Assembly (NCBI RefSeq): GCF_000186865.1
Contig: NW_008705580.1
Location: 682,313 to 693,665, forward strand
Length of the DNA stretch: 11,353 bases
Direction: 5' to 3'
DNA from: Aureococcus anophagefferens
Lineage: Eukaryota > Sar > Pelagophyceae > Pelagomonadales > Pelagomonadaceae
Both the position numbers and the translations under genes were made by a program. The notes below the pieces were generated by a model that did not search any database, was not told the DNA's origin, and worked only from the letters and a program-made list of their open reading frames with translations. Below are positions 1-7,592 of the stretch, in pieces (the stretch's first letter is position 1; every line of letters starts with the position of its first letter).

Positions 1-3000
1 GACGCACGCGGCCCATATTTCGAACGGCCACCGTGGCGCGTCCGATTCGCGGACGGCAGTGGTAGACGCATCGGCGGACGGGCCTCCGAAACTATCAGCG
101 AGGCTCTATTCCGCCGATTCCGGTTGCTTTTGGGAATCGGGGTGGTCGATGGCGGGGGCAAAAAATTGTCTGGGACCTCTGCGTCTGTTGCTGTTCGATT
201 CAAATACTCGCCGACGTGCCCATGCCACGAGTGCCCGCTAGCAGAATTTAAGCAAATTTTAGCTCCTACTTGAGAAAATGAATTTGAACAGTCGTTTATT
301 TTCTTTGTCGCCTCAATGACATCTGACTCATCCGATGCGAGGTCATCTACATCAGAAAGTTCATCAGCGGGTACTTGTACAACTTCACTTCCAGATGTCA
401 TGGGTATGGGGGATGCGGCACTCACGTAGGCACCAGTGTCACCGTACACACCGCCGCCTTGGACTTGGGGACTGGAGACTGAGATCACCGGACTGAGTTC
501 ACCCCCTATGCCAAATGAGTCATCGTGAGAAATGTTTGATTTGGTCCTAAAAAAGGACTCTCGTTGTGTCGAGTTTGGCAGACAGTAGTCCAACAGGGTC
601 TCGCATAGCGATCTGCCCGCCTCTTGAAAGTGATCTATGTTAAAATGATAATTTTGCAGAACACCAAAATCAGAGCCACAAAAGGATGCTTCCAAAGTGA
701 AACTATTTGTTATACTTAATTCGCGGGCAACAACAACGCGCCCTACAACAAATCCGACATAGTCTAAAATTTACAATCGTAGTCAACGAGACTAGCCTGT
801 GCCCTCTCTTGACTTGCGAACGTGAAAGCTGCAATCCGCGAAGCTCACATACTTTTGCCCGAGATGATTCCAGCTCAGCAACTTAGGGAAAACTCGAACT
901 GTGGGCTTGGGTTTACGGCGATCATCACAGCCGTACATGAATATATTCTGTTTACGCGAGTGCCCATGAAGATCACAGAAGAGAGCAATCTCGCGTTGGG
1001 TGCGTTCAACACGAATCAGAGACTTAAGATGATAAATCGTCGGATGGAGTGCTTTAGTCGGCTTCTTCCATTGCCTATGTTTTTTGTGCTGTTATGAGAA
1101 CCGTGCGTGATTAGGCTACCGATTAAGATCCACACCGGCGAGGGAACAACGGTTGTTCCCATAGAGTACTCCATCAGGATTTAGCATGGGGACAATTTTG
1201 AAAACAAATAAAGCTCGGAGGATCCTTGCTTCATGACTATCCCCAACAAGAAAATCGAGAATTCCACGCATCATCCAGCTTGCAGGTGTTTCCCCAGGAT
1301 GAACACGCGCGCTTAAGATAACAGTTTTTTTACGCCGCAAAAAAGAGGGGACGCTTGAAGATAACTCCACGATCCCTGGAGGAAGCTCATCAGCATCACC
1401 AGTTATCGTTATGAGATCGCAGTCCTGGCCGTCTAGTGTTGTACAGAGAAGCGCATGTTGAACAATGCGACGCTTTCGTAACGAACGGAGCATCGAAGCA
1501 AGGTGGGCTTTGTGATCCGAATATGTGTATGGGTATGAGTGAGCGATGAGATATACATCGTCAGATCTATCAAATGCCAGGGTGAAAGACAGGGTGTAGT
1601 ATGTCGCACCATCCGCTGTGCTACTATTGAGACCATTTCGAACATATTGGTTGGACCGATACTCGACATGGGATCCCGATCGTATCCATCCAATCCCGTG
1701 CTCGGCGGCATCGGCGCAGGAGTATATGACAGGTTGCATGCCGGTGTTGAACAGCGACTCCGGTTTAGTAAGATTCACTATGTTGAATGTGATACACGGT
1801 GGAACAGATAGATTGCAGATATCAACACCAATCGACTCAACACTATGACGTGAATCTAGATGATCTCGGGGGCATGTGTTCGTGATTCCGAAATAGAACC
1901 ATTGCATGAAGCCATCGGTATGCAAGTCGGCGCGCAAAAAAAGGTCATACTCTGCGGGCCCTCGTTGGACAGCACTCAATAAGTTGGCTGATTCAAATGA
2001 TGCGTCAAAAAGGAGAGAATGCTTGAATGGCATGCCTATACCACCCTCAGGGACTGTATATGGGACCGGAGTTGCAAGACGTGATTGCATCCCTCGCCCA
2101 GCTGCTGACTTCCCAACATAAATGGTGTGCATATTAGCATATTGTGTGTCACCAGCCGTCGGAACGTTTGAAGGCTCGTGCGAGCAAGGGCAATGAAAAC
2201 TTTCATTTCTTCGTTTTCCTGATGAGCATCGCCTAGCTACCGCTCGGATGGGAGATTGTGCCTGGGCCTGATTTGGTGGACCAACTTCGTTCGACCCAGG
2301 ATCTCCCCCGATGACTATTCGCTCCAAATAGGGGGGCACAGCAAAACACAGGCGCTCAGTCTTGGGCGCATGTGCAAGTGGATGGAGGGGTCTTTTCCTG
2401 TTCCGCCTGATTGAGTGCGACGTCCCACATCTACACAATTTTGCTATCTCTGAGGTCACGATGCTTACATCATTTACTTGGAGCATTGCAGTGACGCAAT
2501 CATTTGAGTCGGTTCCCGTAGGATTTGCCACCGTTGGTTGTTGTTCATCTGGAGCCAGACATATGGGACCAATGTCAAGATTAGCATCGTCGTTGTGGAT
2601 TACGCTTTCAGTCATTTTTAAGGGCGGCGATGCACAATCTATAACGCCCCGATGGTTGGCTGAAATAATGTCAAGTAGTGCGTGGACGGCTACTTTTGCT
2701 TCATCCATACTTGAAGTTGACATATTCGCAGTATCTACCTGTTTATGTGCATTGTACAAGGACGCTTCAGATTCAGAGGAGGGGGGCTGTTTGGGCGAAA
2801 TGTAATTTGGTGGCAACAGAAGACGTTTCTCCAACGAAAGTATTGTTTGTGGTGTCTCTAGAACAACTAAGGCACCGGCACAAGCGCTCCCATACGATGC
2901 AAAGCCTTTCAGAAAACGACACATGGACGCAAGTGCCAACCACGCTGGCTTGAATGCATGCCCACTACAACCAATTGAAGTTATGAAACAATCCTGCCCG

Positions 3001-4854
3001 CTTGCAGACAAGGGGGGGTGTTTGGGAGCCTGGAGCTGCATTTTAGCCCAGGTGAGACACACCTTGACGCCCTCACGTTCCCACTGTGCCAAAAAAAAGT
3101 CATTTCGAATATGGAATTCTGAGGTACCTCAGGATATCGGCCACCAACCGAGTCAGTATCTTGTGATAATTCGCCATCCATATGAATATCTGAATCTTTT
3201 CCAGCACTTTGCGTGGTTTGTTTCTTATTCACTCTAAGATTCATGATGCTAGTACTAGTAAATTCTTCGATGTTACTCTGCGACTCTTTGTGGAGCTCAA
3301 CGCACTCTTTGTGGTTTGGACGACGGCCGACGAGCGCTGCAAGTGTTTGAAAAACAACAGAGGCAAGTTCAAAGTCTAGTGGTCGCGCCTTCAAGCAAAG
3401 AAGAAGCCCGGGGATGCCAGCAACAGTAACGTGCAGCGGTAAGCAGTCCCCTGGGATGCCAAGATACCCACATTGAGACGCCAGGCCCTTGATCATCTTG
3501 ATCGCAGATTCGGTGATATCCCGTGCATGTGGATGCAGAACAACAGCCGCTAGGAGGGGATCTGCGATCCCAAGTGTGTTCAGCACCTTGAGGAAGGAAG
3601 TGTAACGACCAAGGTTGGTGATCGAACGCACACAAGCACGCGTCACATCGCGGCGCCTTGCATGCCATTGAAGGACCAAGACTAGAGCGCCTGCGGTGAT
3701 TTGAGTTGGACTCGATGTGCCGGTCGTTTGTATGATCGAAGATCCATCTCCGCTATTTGGAGAAGCTTGCTCAGCCTTTGCTTGGGATAGCTGATTTTCC
3801 ACATCCACAGCCGGGGGTCCCTTGATTGCATCATCGTGCGTTATAGAGTAGAGAATATGGCAAGCTGCGGCGACGGTTTCAACCTCTTCAATCTGCGAAC
3901 GAAGCACTAAAAGCATCAGAGGTATGCCACCCCCGCGAGCCTAGAATTATGAACCTCTGGCAGCCGGGCAATTTGTGCGCGCGTTATGACACAGCTTCAC
4001 GCAATGTCATAAGCAACGGGAGCTTCTTGTAACATGCGCAACAGCACGACTGCACCAACACGATGCAAATCGACATGTCTTGGGTGATGCTGAAGCACAG
4101 GTAGAAGGACACGAACTCCACCTCCAGCGGCAATCTTAGAACCCTCGCCACGATTGTCGGAAAGGATGGCTAGTGTATGACAGCCGGACTTTGCTAGCTC
4201 TTCGTGTGCAGAATGCTCTTCAAGCATCGACAATACCTACAGGTTTGAAAATATGTATACAACTCTGACACGTGTACACAGCCCCGCAAACACAGTCACG
4301 GTTGCGCCGAGTTCTGAAAGCTGCCTAGCATTCTCTGCATTACCCACAATGAGTGAAGCCAATGCGTCAAATACGAACGGGACCAACACTACATTTGTTC
4401 GATGGTTGTGAAGTACCTGCAACAAGCATGGGACCCCCCCATGGGCGGCAATGACTGTCTGATTTTGTGCATTCTGGCACATATTTGACAGTGCTCCACA
4501 TGCAGACTTGAGAAAATCAGCGCTTGTTGGGTGAATACGCATACCTTTCACAATTGCTGGAATTCCACCCTGGCGACCGATGACTTCTTTCAGCAGCGGG
4601 TTGTTGAAAGCCAGGGACCACAGCAAGTCGCAGGCGGCTTCGAGTAGATCAGCGCGAGCAAGATGCTGCTCCATGATACTGCACAGAAGGCGCATACCAT
4701 CCCTTGCGATGAGAAGCTTATTAGCTTCCTCTCTGGAAAGTATTGCCAGCACACCACAACACATCTTCAATGATTCAACGTGATGAAGATGATCTTGCAT
4801 TCTTTTTAAAATTTCGTGAACACGGTTCAGGGGGGATGTAACGCCAACAATCAT
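1..4854 (-). CDS. AGTPBP1: Cytosolic carboxypeptidase (CCP1/Nna1-like, M14 family) with N-terminal armadillo repeats; 3' end beyond the window
   Basis: Exons on the minus strand: 4854-4294, 4236-4003, 3940-3128, 3083-1120, 1074-797, 742-1; all phases agree, giving 1530 residues before the window edge. Residues ~10-430 form about ten armadillo repeats of ~43 residues (GG-[VI]-P-x-L spacing). A low-complexity linker follows, then the CCP N-domain (LLFDASFESANL, QWFYFGITNT). The catalytic domain is complete: zinc ligands H1131 and E1134 in RVHPGET, NPDGVLYGNNR, DLNR ending at R1191, third ligand H1227 in DLHGHS, and catalytic E1301 in SFTLEASF. The H-to-H spacing of ~96 suits the family. Such enzymes remove C-terminal or side-chain glutamates from tubulin and other proteins in the cytosol, cilia or basal bodies. 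The C-terminal tail is acidic and Ser-rich. The start is the first in-frame ATG before repeat 1; an upstream exon cannot be excluded. The CCP1 subtype rests on the ARM-plus-CCP layout; the symbol is by homology. Confidence 0.92.
743..796 (-). other. CCP intron 5 (54 nt, GC-AG)
   Basis: Donor CACAG|GCTAGT, acceptor TTGTAG|GG, phase 1. Splicing gives REGTGRVVVARELSITNSF, the expected CCP motif leading to the catalytic glutamate. No GT donor gives this product, because a TAG lies directly inside the donor in frame. Confidence 0.88.
1075..1119 (-). other. CCP intron 4 (45 nt, GT-AG)
   Basis: Donor AATCG|GTAGCC, acceptor ACATAG|G, phase 2. Splicing turns DLNR-stop into DLNRQWKKPTK followed by HPTIYHLK, a conserved CCP order (DLNR, then HPTIYH, then DLHGHS). 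Confidence 0.93.
3084..3127 (-). other. CCP intron 3 (44 nt, GT-AG)
   Basis: Donor CCTGAG|GTACCT, then a run of eight T and acceptor GCACAG|TGG, phase 0. It links the armadillo exon to the long exon that carries the CCP domains and removes a frame change and stop. Confidence 0.82.
3941..4002 (-). other. CCP intron 2 (62 nt, GC-AG)
   Basis: Acceptor TTCTAG|GCTCGC is forced because the TAG is in frame with the next exon. The only phase-0 donor that keeps the repeat intact is ATT|GCGTGA, giving VAYDI|ARGGGIPL with normal armadillo spacing. The nearby GT donor (GC|GTGAAG) would shift the frame. Confidence 0.72.
4237..4293 (-). other. CCP intron 1 (57 nt, GT-AG)
   Basis: Donor ACT|GTGTTT, acceptor CTGTAG|G, phase 0. 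Removing it joins ELGATVT to VLSMLEEH, which restores the 43-residue armadillo register exactly; reading through would add 19 codons ending in the acceptor TAG. Confidence 0.85.
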
Positions 4855-5008
4855 CTCACTGCAGATCTTGATCACAGGATGGCGTTCATGCTTGGGTAGA
4901 AGATTTGGGCTGCAGCAGATTCTCGTATGTGCAGGTGATATAGCCGCCAGGATATATCAGCCAGAATATTCGGAAACTAAGTTATTTACTTGTCTAAGCT
5001 ACTTTCTA
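4855..5008. promoter_or_regulatory. Bidirectional promoter region between CCP and IPK1
   Basis: Only 154 bp separate the two divergent start codons, so both core promoters and 5' UTRs must lie here unless there are upstream non-coding exons. It holds a palindromic AT element, gatatatc, at 4951-4958 and AT-rich sequence to ~4990. No firm TATA box or known factor site can be assigned. Confidence 0.6.
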
Positions 5009-6427
5009 ATGGGGACGCACGAGGGACGCACAGCCCGAAAAAAACAAGATCATTACATATGCCTAGTGGGCGAAGGAGCTTCTCGTGCCGTGTTCCGCCG
5101 CTGCAATATCCATAAGGAGCGAAGGGTGTGGCGACTGCGCAAAGATTTGACGCGGGGCAGCCTCCGTTCGAGGAAGCCACAGTTATGTAAGACCTTGGAG
5201 TCTGAGGTGATGTTCGAGCAATGGATTGGGAGTGCAATATAGAAGCAGCGTTATTTTTAAGGGTACACAAAGATTCACTGTCTCTTTGCATAGGAATGGC
5301 TAGGGATCAAGTTCGCGCCACGTGCAATTGTAAGCGTGGTGCCTAGGAGCGTTGCACAAGGCTTTGAAGATACCTACCAAGTTTTTGGTTCTGTACCCCT
5401 GTACTTTGCCCCCAGGATCGGAGTTGTTGCTCCGGATGCAACCCAGGCGTGGCTCCCTCTTGGTCCAGGGGAACCCCTGGTAGGTCCCTGTTTTGCTGTG
5501 GAAGTGAAGCCCAAGCAGGCGGAAAAGGTGCGATCTTGGCTCGTTGAGCCAAGTTGGGCTGCATTCAAGTCCAGATTCTCTCGTATTCACATCGCCCGGG
5601 CAGCGCGTGGTGTGGTGAGACCCCAATCAGACGACCACTATCGCGCACTCTTTTCAGGAGACCAACTGTGCATGCAACATGCCATAAATGCAAGCTTGGA
5701 TCATCAGACTGGGCCTGTGATATCTTGCTTCGTGGGAGGCGCGCGAATCATGGCCCCTACAAATGCTTCAAATATATCCACTGTCGTTGCTGCTATTCTT
5801 GCAAGGGAACCACTCTTGCACCGCCTAAAAGCCGCACAACAGACCCTAGACTTCCTTGATATTGATGGCGTAGCTATTGTACTCGCTGCACCTGCACTAC
5901 ATGATTTGGATGTCGAAGACATTATTCTCGGTCGCCGATCCATTCCGGGGAGGCTCTCACAAAGAGCGGAGTTCGTTGCGTCAATCTGTAGGTGCACCCC
6001 TGGGTTTCTAGCAGCAACTGGGCCTGGTGCTAGGGAGATACGCCGCAACATAGCAATTGCCGCCATCCAGGCACTCCATGCACCAGACCTCTTGGATCTT
6101 CTTCACCACTGGCTGGTTGCGCTTTCTCTTGATGACATATCAATAGTAGTTTCTGCTTCAAGGCTCACCTCCGCTAAACTCCAGGCCGAGCCAAGACTCC
6201 AAGCAAGCAGCCATAGTGGTATTATTCAGCTTAGCGAGGATGAGGCCTACGCATATGCGATTGCTGTCGTCGACGCTGGTCTAAAGCCTGCCTCAAAACT
6301 TCGGGAAAAATGTAGGAACGAACGGATCGTCGTCGAGACCGCAGGATCGGTCCTCGACAACCCGCCGTCAACAGCGAGCTTAAGCGGAAACGAGGATGGG
6401 GACTCAGCACCCGGGTTGTATCACTAG
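5009..6427 (+). CDS. IPK1: Inositol-pentakisphosphate 2-kinase (IPK1)
   Basis: Two exons, 5009-5233 and 5294-6427, give 452 residues, close to the ~450 of plant IPK1. The enzyme phosphorylates the 2-OH of Ins(1,3,4,5,6)P5 with ATP to make InsP6. The N-lobe starts with YICLVGEGASRAVF (residues ~16-29), the counterpart of the glycine-rich WxYRGEGxxNxV motif, followed by RVWRLRK. EWLGIKFAPRAIVSV (~76-90) matches the PLLGxxYVxxG segment. The family signature EVKPK is at 145-149 and YRALFSGDQ (~191-199) matches the conserved YxPLDLFSG. Near the C-terminus VVDAGLKPASKL (~401-412) matches DLxLKPxxK, with the Asp and Lys kept. The start is the first in-frame ATG. It is transcribed away from the CCP gene. 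The CPxC pair of plant IPK1 is not visible. Confidence 0.9.
5234..5293 (+). other. IPK1 intron (60 nt, probable GC-AG)
   Basis: Acceptor TTTGCATAG|GAATGG (phase 0) sits after a pyrimidine tract. Donor ATTGGGAGT|GCAATA gives FEQWIGS|EWLGIKF, which keeps the expected length between the N-lobe and the LG motif. Alternatives: GT donor GAG|GTGATG at 5207 (87 nt, loses nine residues), or A|GTGCAA at 5232 with acceptor CTAG|GG (loses the LG motif). Confidence 0.65.
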
Positions 6428-6587
6428 CTGGTGCAGGATCCCAGGGCAATCTACCAAGACAACACCCGGCACCAAGTGTGCCTGGCAGACCGCAAGGTAA
6501 AATGCTGGCTGCTGGCCCGCTGGCCGCTGGCAGCCACCCACTTCTTCACTATGCGACCTGCCCTCTAGAGCTAAGTCTCTTCACAGC

Positions 6588-6815
6588 TTATGGAATGCCG
6601 CGGTATCACCTAACCTCGCAGCTGCAAGAGTTACGTGGACTGACCTACTGGCGGTGACGCCAGGGAGGGAGGACCTCAGTATACGGGGCTTGAAGATATA
6701 TATCGCACTCGATGGGGATGCGCTCCAGGCGCACAATAGCATGACCGAGATAAGAGGCCCTCCGGGAGCATGGTACGATGGTAACTTCAAAATTGCACCA
6801 GGGGGAGTCTTGTAA
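6588..6815 (+). other. Unassigned open plus-strand segment, possible terminal exon
   Basis: After an acceptor-like tctcttcacag ending at 6587, one frame stays open to TAA at 6813-6815 and reads a mixed-composition peptide (for example WTDLLAVTPGREDL, LKIYIALDGDALQAHNSM). A donor-like CAAG|GTAAAA lies at ~6496. There is no suitable ATG. The antisense frame is also open, so this may be chance. No family recognised. Confidence 0.2.
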
Positions 6816-6951
6816 AGGGATGTAAGCTCCTTCACTGTAGACTAGAAAGGTGGATATTTACACTGCCCTACCAACACCGGCGGGGATCTAGCAACACTAA
6901 GCGGTGAGCTGCGAACGCAACCCCCAGACTCCTCGGTCACTAAAAGTGTGC

Positions 6952-6970
6952 AAGAGAAAGAAAGAAGAAG
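6952..6970 (+). repeat. Purine-only tract
   Basis: Nineteen consecutive A/G bases (gaa and aag units) just upstream of the TAG repeats; simple sequence in the intergenic region. Confidence 0.7.
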
Positions 6971-7000
6971 ATACCGCGGATAGATACAGTACTAGCATGA

Positions 7001-7025
7001 TAGTAGTAGAATAGTAGTAGAGTAG
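7001..7025 (+). repeat. TAG trinucleotide microsatellite (imperfect)
   Basis: Two blocks of tagtagtag separated by aa, followed by agtag. A short imperfect triplet repeat. Confidence 0.8.
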
Positions 7026-7079
7026 GCTGCTCGGCCAAGAACTTCACACGGTCGAAATTTATGATCGAGCGTCAAAACC

Positions 7080-7112
7080 ACCAGTTTGCTCAAGCTCGAC
7101 ATCAAAACTGGT
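7080..7112. repeat. Inverted repeat, 8-bp perfect arms
   Basis: accagttt at 7080-7087 is the exact reverse complement of aaactggt at 7105-7112, with a 17-nt loop. A related element lies just before it (gatcgagcgtcaaaacc against gctcgacatcaaaact), suggesting a diverged local duplication. Confidence 0.5.
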
Positions 7113-7173
7113 CGATAGAACCAAAACAAGCATATTTCCGGTGGATTCGAGTGGTCTCCAGCGGCCCCAGGGG

Positions 7174-7215
7174 TACCACCCCCACCAACACCACCACTAC
7201 CTCACCCCATTCTCA
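7174..7215 (+). repeat. G-free, C/A-rich tract
   Basis: Forty-two bases without a G on the plus strand, rich in cac and cca units. A small hairpin, ggggt-acc-acccc, overlaps its start (7170-7182). Confidence 0.65.
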
Positions 7216-7396
7216 GAGCACTCATCTCAGATCAGCATGACAATGGTTAAGGTCTGTTGTGCATCCCTCTTGCTGTAGACCTCAAGTTAGACCTCGACGA
7301 CACCGCCATGGTAACGAGCACCCGGTGATATATATCCACCACCCGCTTCCACCACCCGTCCACTCGGCCTTTCGCAGCTCGCAGACAAGGTAAACT

Positions 7397-7414
7397 CCCC
7401 CTACAAGGGGGGGG
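7397..7414. repeat. C5/G8 hairpin
   Basis: Five C (7397-7401), loop tacaa, then eight G (7407-7414) can fold into a short all-GC stem. Confidence 0.5.
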
Positions 7415-7592
7415 CTGAGCTCAGTTGAATGCAGGAGTGCCAGGAATGAAGGCCAACGGGCCGCGTTTGGATGGCGCAGCCACCTCATCCTAGTGTCACG
7501 GCAGTACCAACATGAGCGTGATATGTTTAAGGTTGCGGCTAAGTTTGCGACTCCGCCTGAGTTTTCTTACCGAGCTGCCGAGCTCCCATGTA

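Larger units (their letters stand above)
6428..7592. other. Convergent intergenic region between IPK1 and the filamin/PA14 gene
   Basis: About 1.16 kb between two 3' ends. No reading frame here matches a family I recognise. It should hold both 3' UTRs and polyadenylation signals, which I cannot pinpoint. It also carries several low-complexity tracts and small palindromes, listed separately, and an open plus-strand stretch at 6588-6815. No tRNA, rRNA or transposon ends were seen. Confidence 0.6.

Noticed and set aside
822..1097. Open plus-strand frame of 91 codons
   Set aside because: It lies antisense to the CCP exon that encodes the DLHGHS zinc motif; the minus strand clearly holds the gene.
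2362..2805. Open plus-strand frame of 147 codons
   Set aside because: It lies antisense to the linker and CCP coding exon, has no family match and is explained as a shadow frame.
4855..5008. Upstream extension of the IPK1 reading frame to about 4868
   Set aside because: The frame is open but has no ATG before 5009, and the extra sequence overlaps the start of the CCP gene with no homology.
7141..7160. tRNA T-arm-like gattcgagt
   Set aside because: The flanking bases do not form the T stem, and no acceptor or anticodon arms fit around it.
7282..7488. Minus-strand frame after the filamin/PA14 stop, as a further exon
   Set aside because: It encodes Trp- and Arg-rich sequence with no filamin or PA14 motifs, and no convincing splice joins it to the gene.
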